Positions 32,066 through 50,602 of a stretch of 64,000 nucleotides of DNA are shown here, piece after piece. The notes under the pieces were generated by a model. It had not been told where the DNA came from. It did no database searches and was given only the letters and a program-made list of their open reading frames with translations. The DNA comes from Corella eumyota (taxonomy: Eukaryota; Chordata; Ascidiacea; Phlebobranchia; Corellidae): positions 496,001 to 560,000 of the forward strand of contig OY720098.1 in the NCBI GenBank assembly GCA_963082875.1. The letters are read 5' to 3'. The position numbers and the translations under genes are program-made. Each line of letters opens with the position of its first letter. Positions within the stretch are counted from its first letter, which is position 1.

Positions 32066-32350
32066 CCGGCAGCGTGGTGTAGTGGTAAGAACTCTTGCTA
32101 CACCACACATGAGGTCGTGGGTTTAATCCCCACTGATCTTATGCTGAAGCGCCATTGAGTAAGGCGCTATAAACAAGTATGAATTCCTGTTGAGCCAGCA
32201 CTTAATTAGCAGCGTAATTATCGGGCAATTATAATCTATAATATCCCAAACTGCCACAGGCAACTCTAGACTGGGTTGGAGTAACTGATGTTACTCTATG
32301 TTTAGGTCGGGCATTTAACTTTCCCACATTGAGGATAAAGATATATACAA
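32066..32350 (+). mobile_element. SINE copy
   Basis: Duplicate of 7875-8160, full length. Confidence 0.85.
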
Positions 32351-33546
32351 AAAAAAGAACTTTAAGCACTTAACAAAAATACCAAAATATTTATTTAAAT
32401 TTTTTACCTTGAGAAATATTTGGATATGCAGTTTGTTGAAATTGTTGTTGATAGTTTTTGTTTTGTTGTTTCTCTTGTTGTGCAACATTCTCATTACTTT
32501 CAACATTTTGATCCACGTTTCGAACATATTCTAAAAAAAATTTAAGTTACAAAAAATGTAAAATTTAAACAATTTTAAAACTAATTTAAAAAAAAAACAA
32601 TTTTTTTAAGATTCTTAGTTAGAACTTACTTTTCGGCCAAAGGGCAACAAAATTAAACCAAAATAAATTAACACATATTCCAGTGTTTCCAAATAATTAA
32701 ATACTGGCAGTGTTTCCAATTTTTAAATATTACAGGGTTTCCAATAATAAAATTTTTGCAGAGTTCCGTCAATAAAAAAACTACAGGGCTTCCAATAATT
32801 TAATTGAAAGAGTCGACAAAAAATTACATTTCAGAATATTGCAGGGTTTCCAATAATAATAAAAAGAGCAGGGTTTCCAATTTGTAAAATTTATCAATTT
32901 CATTAAAATATTTAGATTTTCAAACAAAATGAGACCTGCTGAAAAATGATTAATTAATTATTTTAAGTTAATTAAGAGTTTCAATTAAAATTTTTACCGT
33001 TTTGATTGATTTTAATGGCAGGGTACGAAATAGTGTTTCCCAATGTTGAAATTTTACGGCCAACAGTTTCATTTTCTAAAATAAAAAAAAATTAAAAGAA
33101 TTAAAAACTAAAAAAAAAATAAAAACATAAAAATTTAAAAGAAATTTAGGAAAACCTTCTTTCTTTGGTGAACCCCCCAATCCAGGAATAACATTGTTTT
33201 TGTTTTTAGGGTTCAAAGCCCAAGTTAAATCTTTGGATTCTAGAAAAAATATTTTAAAAATAATTTACAATTTTTTGAATTTTTTTTTATTTTTCTAAAT
33301 TTAAAAATAATTTATTAAAAAAAAAATTCAGGGTTTCCAAATTATTTACTAATAGTTTCAGGGTTTCCAAATTATTTACCTTTAGTCTCAGGGTTTCCCT
33401 TATCTTTCCAGGTAGCTGGTCTCGGCCACAATCGGGTTCGAATAACTTCTTTACGTCGTCGTTGTTTCTCTTCCAATTCCTGATAATTTCAACACAAAAA
33501 CTAAGTGAAAGTTTAATAAAAAAACAAAATTATTCTTTTTTTATAT

Positions 33547-33774
33547 CTTGTTGTGGAAAGGTTGACTTCACACCTAAACATAGAGTAACATCAGTTACTC
33601 CAACCCATTCCCAAGTTGACTTTGACATTAATTAATGATATTAATTGCCTAGTGATTATGCTGCTGATTAAGTGCTGGCTCAGCAGGTGTCCATATCGTT
33701 TATAGAACCTTACTTAAGGACGCTACAGCATAAGAGCAGTGGGAATCGAACCCAGGAACTCATGTAGTGAAGGA
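33547..33774 (-). mobile_element. Degenerate SINE copy
   Basis: Duplicate of 9372-9599. Confidence 0.7.
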
Positions 33775-34374
33775 AATTGAGGAGAAATTATTCGGAATAA
33801 AAAAAATTTTTTTTACCAATTTTTCTGCCTCATACTTGCTCCGGTCAACTTTCTCACCCAACAAATCGGGGCTAGTGGTAACTAGGGGGCTGGTTACCAT
33901 AGCAACAGGGGGTGCAGTGGTTGCTGGAGGCCCTGAAATAAAAGTTAATCCGTTTTTTTGTGACAGAAATTGATAAAAAATGGATTTTGATAAAATGTTG
34001 ATAATCATTAAGAAATAAATAATAATATAGTTTTTTGAACTATATTCTATAGAAGAACCCTAAACATGTATTTTGTATAAACCCCTAATAATAAATTGAT
34101 ATTACTAAAATTATTGAATAACAACCTATTGTTAACTTAAGCCCAGGTCATGAATAATTTAACACAAATAAACCTTTTGGCATCTGCAAAACCTTCATCA
34201 ACTTTCCATCAGGTCCAACCATTTCAATAAAAGTCATCGTGACCAATTTTCCACTTGGGTCGACCACTGTCATACTTGTCTCCTTGGGAGCTAAAAATAT
34301 TGATGTTGAACCTTGAATTTTGTTAGTTTTACAGACAATTATTTATTTCTACCACCAGTATTACTTTTTCTAGC

Positions 34375-34561
34375 AGTTTGGGATATTATAGATTATAATT
34401 GCTTGATAATTAAGCTGCTGATTAAGTGCTGGCTCAGCAGGAGTTTATACCGTTTATAGCGCGTTACTCAAGGGCGCTACAGCATGAGATCAATGGGGAT
34501 TGAACCCACGACCTCATGTGTGGTGTAACAAGTGTTCTTACCATTACACCATGCCTGCCGA
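34375..34561 (-). mobile_element. 3'-truncated SINE copy
   Basis: Duplicate of 10200-10386. Confidence 0.75.
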
Positions 34562-34918
34562 TGAACTCAAAGCTTTAGCAGTAATAAAATTATTTATTTT
34601 TATCATAAATATATCAATAAAAACTAAATTTAACAACTTGGCATCAAAAGTTGTTTCCTAATTAAGTTTTAAAGTTAACAAAAACATAAAAATAATTACC
34701 TGGAGTAATATTAACTTGGTTGGATAGTTGTGGAGACCTGGACAGAGAAATTTAATTAATTAACCGATTAATTATTGTTTTAAATAAGATTTACCTTTTT
34801 TTATTCTCAAATACATCCTGGTATTCATTGTCCTTTGGTTTTATTTTAGTTTTTTTTTGATTTTCCTTATTTACATCAATCAATTTATTCTGAAATTCAA
34901 AATTGTTTTTGTAAATAT

Positions 34919-35177
34919 TTTTATCCTCAATTTGGGAAAGTCGAATGCGCGACGTGAACATAGAGTAACATCAGTTACTCCGACCCAGTCTCGAGTTGAC
35001 TTTGGCGGTTTTGGATATTATAGATTATAGAATTGCCCGCCAATAATGCTGCTGATTAAGTGCTGGTTCAGCAGCAGTTCATACCGTTTATAGCACCTTA
35101 CTTAAGGGCAGGAGGGATTAAACCCAGGACCTTATGTAGTGTAGAAAGTGTTCAGACCACTACACCACGCTGCCGGT
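34919..35177 (-). mobile_element. SINE copy
   Basis: Duplicate of 10744-11001. Confidence 0.8.
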
Positions 35178-36365
35178 ATATATAACAAAGTAAAAATAAT
35201 GTTAAAATTTAATGTTATAGAAAGATTTGATAAAACTTAAAAAAAAAGATTTTTAATAAATTTTAAAATTTATTTTCTCAAACCTCATTTTTATTCCCAT
35301 TTCTTTCTTTGGGGGAATCCCATTTACTGGGTTCCAACAAATCTCTGGGTTTTGATTGGTTTAAATTTTTCACTGGTGAATGGTGACCACTTGACCATGA
35401 AGATGACCTTGAAGAATGACGTGACCTTGACCTAATAAAATTAAATTCTAAATAAAAATAAAATTTTCCAGTTTAACCCCATAAAAAATTATAAATTGTA
35501 ATGCGTATAAAATACAAAATATGTCTTCAGTGGGAATCAAACCCAAGACCAAAGATCTGTTGAATTTTAACTTAACCTTGATCTAGATCTCCTGGAGTCG
35601 TAAAAACTTTCTCGGCGATGCTCTTTCCTAAACTCATTTCTGTGTTGGTTTGGGTAATACCTGTAAAGTTTCAAAGTAAAAACAAATATCATCCTTTAAA
35701 ATCCTGTGTCAAGTATTATTAGCAACTTTGTTGAAGGCTAACTTTGTTTGGTGAAATATTTGAGAGATATTTTTGTATAAAATCACAAGAATTCAACAAA
35801 TAACTTTCAAATAACCAATTTTTACCCATAAATTTTAAATATATATTAACAATTAATAATTTTAAGAATATCTTAAATATATTTGCATGATTAAATATTT
35901 AAAATATATTTGTAATCAGTAAAAGTTCAATCTATTCTATCCAACATATTTTACATTCAAGTAAAATCTCCCCAATTTTGTAATTCTTTAATTAATTGAT
36001 TTTTTATCTTATTTCTTCTTATAATTACGCATTTCAAACAAAATTATTTTATTAAAGTTAATATAACTTCTTACCGATTGTTTTCATGGTAATGCTGCTT
36101 GTTGTAAAAGTTCGGTCGATTCCCAAAATGATGTCCTCCACCTCCGGCTCCTCCTCTTTGTTTAAACTTCATCCGAGTCCAATGAGCGGTCCTCAAATTT
36201 GCTCCACTTTCCGTCCGAATTGGACTCAACGACATCGATCGTCGAGACATTTTAAAATTCCACCAAATAAGGTGTCAACTTTTATATAAAACCTGTAAAT
36301 ATAATACATTATTAAGCATGAGTTTCTTATTACTATTTTGTTTAAATTCTTAACAGATTTAATTC

Positions 36366-36625
36366 AAGAACACTTGCTACACCAGACATGAAGTCGTGGG
36401 TTTAATCCCCACTAGTCTTATGCTGTAGCGCCATTGAGTAAGGTGCTATAAACGGTATGAACTCCTGCTGAGCCAGCACTTGATCAGCAGCATAATTATC
36501 GGGCAATTATAATCTATAATATCCCAAACTGCCACAGGCAACTCGAGACTGGGTCGGAGTAACTTATGTTACTCTAAGTTTAAGTCGCGCATTCAACTTT
36601 CCCACATCGAGGATAAAGATATATA
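36366..36625 (+). mobile_element. SINE in the second head-to-head interval
   Basis: Duplicate of 12213-12480. Confidence 0.8.
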
Positions 36626-37339
36626 CAAAAAAAAATCTCCCTTTTTTTATATGCCTATTAGCCTATACCTCACTTAACCCTTTATTTCTTAACATTTATA
36701 ATTTATACATGAGATATACGCGTACCACAACAGTGTTAAGTTATCTATTGTTCCAATCGTTGCCTTTTTTAATCAATATTTGGCGTGCACTCAAAAGCGA
36801 AACTAACTGACTAACACTTCCTGACTTCCGCAATATCAGAATACTGAAACAGCAGAACAGTCTGATAGTCAGTTTAACAAAACTCCGGGTTATTTAATAC
36901 AACGCAGTTATATCGTTAATACAACCAAGAATAAAAACATTTTTATTAAGTTTCTTTATACCATTATTTATTGTGTTAAATTGTCCTTTACTTTTAAAAT
37001 AAATAAAACATTTGATTTTAACAAAATGACGAAAGCAATGCATTGTTGCAATAAGGGTTATGACTTTAATTATAAATGTTACAAAATTGTGACTATAATT
37101 TTTAAGATTTCGACTTTAAAAACATCAAAAAAAATCAAATTTTTATTTCAATTATTTGTATTGTTTTTTATTATTTTTACCCCCCTTTTTTATCACATTT
37201 AATATGTCCGGTTACCACATTTCGTTGCTATAGTTTGCTTAGCAACGAACAAAGCTAATTTTAATTATTTTGTTTTTGTTAAAAAATTTTGTTTCAAGGT
37301 TTTAGGTTTGTTGTTAATGTTGTTTAAATTTGTTTAAAA
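36626..37339. promoter_or_regulatory. Putative divergent promoter region, copy 2
   Basis: Counterpart of 12481-13191, differing by small indels such as loss of an ATACAG-type repeat near 36720. It lies between the THRAP3-like pseudogene start (36250) and KLHL copy 2. Function inferred from orientation only. Confidence 0.4.
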
Positions 37340-40300
37340 ATGGTGCGAAGTCAACAATTTGAGGGTGATCACATTAATGAAATATTTGAAGAGTTAAACA
37401 GGTTTGTTATTGATATACTGTTGGTTGATTTATTATTTTAAAACTAAATATTTATTTAATGTTTTATTTTAGAGATAGGAATGAAGACAAAGAGTTTTGT
37501 GATGTTACAATCAATGATGGAACAAAGAAGCATTCCGCTCACAAAAACATTCTCGCATTTTTTTGTGTTTTCTTTAAAACAATGTTTACAACTGAGGTAA
37601 AAAAAACATTTTAAAAACTACTTATTCGTAAAAATTTTGCAATTGTTTAAATTTATTTAATGTGGTTCTACTTTAAATTTGTAAAATGGCTGTAAAAAAA
37701 TGGTAGCATTTTCAAATGTAAAATGGTGGTCTTGCCAATACAATAATATTGTCTTTTCAGTGAACTTTATATTTTTACAGATGAAAGAGAAATACAATCC
37801 CATTGTAAAGATCCAAGGAATAAGCTCGGAAATTATGGAACTTATTTTAGATTATGCCTACACTGCAAAAATCCTGATAACCGAAGAAAATGTCTTTGAA
37901 ATTATGGAAGCTGCAAATTATCTACAGATTAACAGTAAAATTATTAAAATTTCAATAACGATAGGGTAGCATGTAAATTTTTGTTAAAAGTTAAATTATA
38001 TTTAAGTTATTTAAATCTTTTTGATATCTTTAAAGTTTTATCATAATTATTATTATTAATTTTATTTAAATAATATTCTCATTTAACTCAAGAATGAGAC
38101 AACATTTAAATTTAGAACTTCGAAAGTTTTGTGGAGAATTTGTGCAAACCATTGTTGATGTTGAGAATTGTTTAACCATGCTGGCTTATTCTCAAAGATA
38201 CAACCTTGAAAACTTAAAGCAAGGAGCCCAGAAAATAATTGCCAAGAATTTTGAAAGAGTTGCATCAAAGCAAGAACTTATCCAACTTTGTTACGAGGAT
38301 TTGCTTTCTATTCTAAAATTAAAAGAAAAGAAGGTAATATAAGTTTTACTATGTTCAGAAGACACGCTCTCAAAAGTTTATAAAATTTTTTTTTAAATTG
38401 CCAAATTAATCTTGTACAAATATTATTTTAATTTGCTCCTGAAACAAAGTATTGCACTAGAACTATTTATAGTCAAAATATTTTTCTATGGAACTACCTT
38501 TTTACTTTCTTTACAATAATTTTTTTTTAGAAAAGCCATTTTCATTGATAAGTATTTTCTAAATAAATACTCATACTATCTTAGACAAGATTAAATTTAA
38601 CCTGTTTAAATTATTTGGAACATTTTTTAACACAGGTTTCATCTGAGCAGATAGTTTACAATGCGATGATAAATTGGATAAAACATGACAGCAATGAACG
38701 ACAGAAACATGTCAACCAATTGTTTCAATCTCTTGATCTTCTTAAATTAGGCAGAGAATTTCTTCAACAAGTTATTATGAAAGAGGTCAGTTTGGTAAAT
38801 AGTAATCAGTTTTAAAATATTACTTAACAGCAAATTAAACTAGCAGCATAGTGTTGTGGTCAGAACACTTTCTACATTACGTAAGGTCCTGGGTTCGATC
38901 CCAAACAGATCACATGCACTTAATCAGCAGCATAATTACCGGGCAATTATAATCTATAACTGACAAAGTGAACTTGAGACTGATTTGGGTAACTGTTGTT
39001 ACTCTATGTTTAGATCGCTCATTCGACTTTTCCACATCGTAAATAAAAATATATACAAAAAACTGTCAAAAATGTTTTTTTAAATTGTAGAAATTGATAA
39101 CAAAATCCTTGGAATGCAACGAAATACTTATCAATGCTTTAATTAGTTTTGTTCCACTTGGAAAAAAAGGTAACTGTTTTGACATAGTTTAAATTGTAAA
39201 ACTGGATGTTAAGTTAGTTTTTTTATACCCTATATATTTGTAATAAAAATATTTTAATAAAAAAAGGGAAAATTTAATATTGTTTTATCAAAAACAAAAA
39301 CGAAACAGGTAAAACTAAATAAAATTTTGCTTATTAAACATGTACAATAAAATTGTTGCAGTTCCAACAAAGTTACTGATAATGGGAGGAGTTAATTATG
39401 AAAAAGATGTTGTTTTGTTTGACACTGTTACAAAACAATGGACTCAGATGCCAGTAAGTTGATATAACCATTTACATATATATAATATGATTTATTAAAG
39501 TATTTTACAGTTTAACTTTATCATTTATAATTTGGATAATATAAATTTTTATTATATTATGGGGTTATCATTAACTAGGAATGCGTTGCTATCCAAAATT
39601 AAGAACAGATTTTATATCAAGGAATTAAATGAAAAAAGGCGGGGAGCTTCATCTGCTGTTGTCAACAATCAAGTTTTCATCATGGGAGGGTTGTGTGAAT
39701 CCTCTGTTGAGAGTTTAAAGTTAGATGATGTAGATCCACAATGGAAAGTTGAACCTCCAATGAAACAAGCTCGGTATTGTGCATCATCAGCTGTTATAAA
39801 TGGTTGGTTTATTTATTTTAATATTTGCCTAGTTGGGTTTGTGTTTTGTCTGCATTTCACATACAAGCCATTATTTAGATTTCACATCCAAGTTTTTAAG
39901 ATAGAATCAGTAATATTTTATTATTGTTAAAACATTAAAATATATAACATTGTTGTTAAAAATGGTAAAACAATGGAATTAAGTTCTAATAAAGGCACTG
40001 CTAATAATAAAGGCACTGCTAATAATGGCACTGCTAATAATAAAGGCACTGATAATAAAGGCACTGATAATAAAGGCACTGCTAATAATAAAGGCACTGC
40101 TAAATAAAGGCACTGCTAAATAAAGGCACTGCTAATGGTGCTAATAAAGGCAAGGCACTTTATTTTAGTGCCTAATATATACTAATATTGTTTAGGGCAG
40201 TAATGCTAAACATCAGTCCCCTTTCTTAAACATCATGTTCACATAGTTTTCCACTTTAGTATTTTAATATTAAAAATAAAAAAACAATCTTTTTAGTTTA

Positions 40301-41852
40301 TAATTGTTGTAGATTGTATTTACACAACTGGGGGCCAAGATAAAGATGATGAAACTTTATCAAGTGTGGAATTCTTGGATGTGAGGACAAATAAAAGAGG
40401 AAATATTCCTGACATGATTGTTCCACGATTTGAACATGTATTACTTGCTGCAAGAGGTAAACAAGTTAAAAAATTTTATGTTTTAGTAAATGTTTTAAAA
40501 TAATTTTCAATAAAGGAAAAATTGTTTTAATGCAACATTTAGTTTAAAAACAATTTAAAAAAAATCATATAATTTTAAATTTTTTACAATTTATATAATG
40601 AGGTATTTTAAGTTTAATTATTTTAGTAAAACATATAATAGAGCAGTGTTATAAAAAATTAATTTTGCTTGAGTATCTTCTTTTTAAGATTAACTTTAGA
40701 TTAATATTACCAAGAAATAATATGATTATTTTGGCTGCAACCTTGAGTTTGGCCTGAACTCTCATTTATAAAAATAGCTCATTATGACATCACTGGTGAC
40801 CGACTATTCTGTTATTGTGTTTGCAAACAGAAAAAATATTTTAGTATTAGCGAATTATTTTGATCATTTTGCTTCTGTAATATATTTTTTACTCTTTTGT
40901 AAATATTTTATAAAAATTGTTATTAGTTTAGTTTGGCTTAATGGTTTTTTAAGTTTGGTTTTTATTTAGGTAAATTATTTGCAATTGGAGGATATAATGA
41001 TAAAGATAAAACATTAAGTTCATCAGAATGTTTTGATTTTGATGAACAAAAGTGGTCTCTTATTTCTCCAATGAAATATAGTATATTTTATCATGCAGCT
41101 GTAGTTTTGGATGATCACATATTTGTTACTGGTCAGTATTATTAGTTATTTTATTATTCTGGCAGACTAGGTTATACGTCAGGGAATTAGTAAAAGTAAA
41201 ATTATTTTTATTGCAACAAAAAATTTAAATTAAATATAAAATGCAAAAAAAAAAAAAAAAAATTAGTAACTAATGCAAGATTTTTAAAATTAAATAGAAA
41301 ATTATAAAAATACCAACAGTCTTGCAATTGTTTTAGTTAACATAGCTATAAGTTTCAAAAAATAACATGATAACTAACATATCATTGCTAAATATAAATT
41401 TTAAGCAATTCTGTAATTGAAATTTTAATTTAATGTAAAAAACTTTTCCTTCAATTATGAATATTAAATGTTGTTACATTAATTTTTAATTGGAAATTAA
41501 TATAATTTAAAAGGTGGATGGCAAAATGGCATTGGTGTAGTTTCATCAGTGATCAAATACAACATTTCCACAGATACATGGTCAGAAGTTGCACCACTGA
41601 ACAAGGCTCGACGTGGTCACTGTGCCTCAGTTGTAGATGGCAAGATTTATGTTGTTGGGGGCTTGGATAAAGGGTAAGTTAAACTAAATATTTAGTTTGT
41701 TATAATTTATTAAACTCTGGTTTATTGTTTTATTATTTAGGGGTAATCATCCAGTTAATTCCATTGAAGTATTTGATCCCACGAACAACAAGTGGACAAT
41801 CTTTGCTGAAACGGAAAGGGAAATATATGAAGCAACAATGGTGGTTGTTTAA
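37340..41852 (+). CDS. KLHL-like: BTB-BACK-Kelch protein, copy 2
   Basis: Same twelve-exon structure as KLHL copy 1 and fully open, 545 aa. Exons 11-12 encode three more residues at their junction (GGLDKGGNHPVNS against GGIHEDPVNS). BTB and BACK differ from copy 1 at only a few residues (for example IMELIL for IMKLIL, VSSEQ for VLSEQ). Kelch differences are concentrated just after GG or after the conserved Arg: GGVNYEKDV/GGAGHGEKV, GGLCESSVE/GGVDNSSVK, GGQDKDD/GGDDEDD, YNDKDKT/YNDEDGS, ARYCASS/ARWYASS, PRFEHV/PRRGHV. Neighbouring introns are nearly unchanged. Likely a functional CUL3 adaptor with shifted substrate preference; the target is unknown. Confidence 0.9.
38841..39055 (+). mobile_element. 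SINE copy, KLHL copy 2 intron 5
   Basis: Duplicate of 14693-14910. Confidence 0.75.
39985..40160 (+). repeat. Expanded AATAAAGGCACTGCT repeat, KLHL copy 2 intron 8
   Basis: About ten 15-18-bp units, roughly double the copy 1 array. Confidence 0.8.
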
Positions 41853-43497
41853 TAACAAATTATTTTGTTTATGAGGTCATAATTTGTCAATATACAATTT
41901 TTAAACAGTAACAATACAAATTAATTCATTAAATAAATTTTTTTATGTTTTAGTTGTAAAACAAACCTAAGTTTTATTTGCTTTATGTTAAACCCTATAA
42001 AAAATACAATTTTAAATATTTTTATTTTTCAAAATTATTTTATATTTGATTATGTTTGATATTTTTTTACCTTCATTTTTTTAGCAAATTATATTTAAAA
42101 TATTTATCTTGTTATATATTTATACTTTAAAGTTGTATTTAATAATTTTATTATTTTTTTTAAATTTACTGCAAATTTTTTTTTGATATTTTATGTAATT
42201 AAAATTTTTTTTTTATCAAAAAATTTGTCACATTTTTATTTATATTAGCTTGTTTGTTTTATTTGTGCTTGTAATTAAAGTTTTTTTACTTTTATGCATT
42301 TTCTAATCACTGTAGTTTTACTAATTACATTTTTGTTTCAAGGTTTTAGGTTCGTTGTTAGTGTTTTATAAATTTGTTGAATAAAAGTTTGAATTTTTAA
42401 ATGACCTGTTATTCATAGTTTAACAGATAAAAATAAAATAAGGCAATAATAATAAAATAAATTGTTTGGTTAGGACATGTTTTATGTTCAAAACAAAATT
42501 TATCGATATTATGGATTTTTTTTTGCAAGATAGTATGGGTAATCTCATCACATAGTTACATAAAAATGTAATGTAAGCAGGTTATAAGAATAAATAAAAA
42601 CAAATTTCAAAAACTTCTTGTTTAGATAAATAAAAATACTATTTACTTAATTAAAAATTAAAATAAACAAGAAATATCATAGCACATTAAAATTTGGTTT
42701 TTTTATCAGTTATTAAAATAAAAATATACCTTTTTCAATATATATTTTTTTGTATATATCTGTATCCTCGATGTGGGAAAGTCAAATGCGCGACTTAAAC
42801 ATAGAGTAACATCAGTTACTTCGACCCAATCTCGATTTGCCTGTGGCAGTTTGGGATATTATAAAATATAATTGCCTGATAAATATGCTGTTGATTGAGT
42901 GCTGGCTCAGCAGGGGTTCATACCGTTTATAGCGCCTTACTCAAGGGCGCTACAGCATGAGATCAGTGGGGGTTGAACCCACGACCTCATGTGTGGTGTA
43001 GCAAGTGTTTTACCATTACACCACGCTGCCGGTTTTTTTTATTTATTTGGTTTTTATATTTTATTTATAATCATAGGAAATAGTTTGTGACTTCCTGATT
43101 TTAATACAATAACCAAATTTATAAATTTAATATAAATATAAACACATGCCAAAACAAGAACAAAAAAAGTTAAACTCTTGTACTGATCTATATTGGTTTA
43201 ATGAACGATGTTGATTCAATTTATAAAAACGAGTTTTAAATACACAGAACGAAGTAATTAAGTTTGTTACGTAATATCATATAAGCGAGGCAATCCAGGT
43301 TTTGTTTAATTACAAATAAACTCCAGGGAATAAAGTTTGTTAAAAATATATTTGAAAAATATTGATAGTAAGAAAAAATGGTTTGAACCAAATATTTTTT
43401 GAACCTAAAAAAATGTAAAAAAATCCAAGTTAAAAAAACTTTTAAAATATTTATTTGTTAGCAGTTGGTGTCAATTAATTAACAAAATTAATTAAGA
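41853..43497. other. KLHL to CYP4 intergenic region, copy 2
   Basis: Near-identical counterpart of 17567-19212; only the SINE and the KLHL-leader relic are recognisable. Confidence 0.6.
42755..43033 (-). mobile_element. SINE copy between KLHL and CYP4, copy 2
   Basis: Duplicate of 18470-18747. Confidence 0.85.
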
Positions 43498-49410
<5,913 letters not shown>

Positions 49411-50602
49411 AATCTGTCACAATTCCTGTTTACTTTTTAATTTTGCTCCAAAAAAATGTAATTATAATTTTTATATTATACGAAAATTTAATTAAGAAAG
49501 AAACAAAAATTATTTTTTATTTTATAGATATTATTTTATAAATATTTTTTTAGCCTTTTTCATCGATCTTTTGTCTTTGCAAAAACAAAAATAAATAATT
49601 CATTTGTTTAGGTTTTTAGCTTTAATAATATAGACACCATATAACAAAATATTTTAATCTAATTCTATTTATTAGAAATATTGAAAGCTAGTAAGGCTAC
49701 AATTACAAAAATAACAAAATTGAAGAAAATTATAAACTTTTAAGTTAGAACCAAATGTTAATGCAATGAAAGAATAATTAAAAAGCAATAATGGTAGTTT
49801 TTAACGAGCTAACAGCCTACCCTTAAGATATATAAACTGCTACCGTTCTACAAAAAACACAATTCAAAAATAATGATTTAAAATACATGCTACATAGTTA
49901 AATATAAGGTCAGTGCTTGCAATAAAATGGAATGTATAAGTACATATATGATATCCTGAAAGTGTTTTGCATATTATTATAAAAAATTAATTGCAGAATT
50001 GATAAAATTAAAGTATAAGAAATGATTCAAAACCTTTAAATTGCAATATATATGTTCAACTAATGAATTTCAATGTAATTTGTTTAAAATATGAGAAGTT
50101 TAAAAGCTTAATGTTGTTTTATTTTAAACTAAGTTAAAAAGTTTTTGTAAATAATAACAAATTAAATATTTAATTAAAAACAACCTCAAGCTTTTGACAA
50201 TTAACCAAGTTGAATAAGTTTACACTAATTTAATTCTACAATTATTTTAAATATATTCTAAATTAACTTATTATATGATTACAAAAATATATGATACATT
50301 ATAAACAGCTACTCCATGTTTAAATATAAGAGGTTTTGAACTAATAAAACTTGCATCAAAATTCCCCTTATTTAGAAATTTAGATAAAGTCCTTTTAAAA
50401 AAAAGGTCAAGTTCCTGATAATAATCCTTAAAAAATGCTTTCAAAAAAGGTCAAGTTTTTGATAATAAGTTAAAAATGTTCCATATCCAAATATTCAAAA
50501 TCTTTTAAAATATTTGAAAAGGTAGATGTGCAAATTCCAAATAAACACTGATATGAACTTTAAAAAAGAAACCCAAACCCTCAAAACAATCAACCCAACC
50601 TT
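49411..50602. other. Convergent intergenic region, CYP4 copy 2 and ARRDC
   Basis: AT-rich, no gene seen. It matches 25238-26405 except for a short local rearrangement near 50425-50470 (AAAAAAGGTCAAGTT repeated). Confidence 0.6.

Larger units (their letters stand above)
28374..36250 (-). pseudogene. THRAP3/BCLAF1-like: THRAP3/BCLAF1-like copy 2, 3'-truncated and decaying
   Basis: Matches exons 1-22 of the complete gene, with start codon at 36248-36250 and last retained exon 28374-28457. Exons 23-25, including the WTHDKF motif, were left outside the duplicated segment. Two in-frame stops are visible: TAA at 30243-30245 in exon 16, inside the conserved SIFSHI block (codon after KSTDS), and TGA at 29481-29483 in exon 19. 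In-frame differences also occur: two extra Gly in exon 1, five extra heptads in exon 12 (31405-31785) and two residues lost in exon 10. Exon 22 ends in phase 2 with an intact donor, and the next same-strand acceptor (27966) belongs to the arrestin fragment in the matching phase. If transcribed it would give a truncated protein of exons 1-16. Confidence 0.85.
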
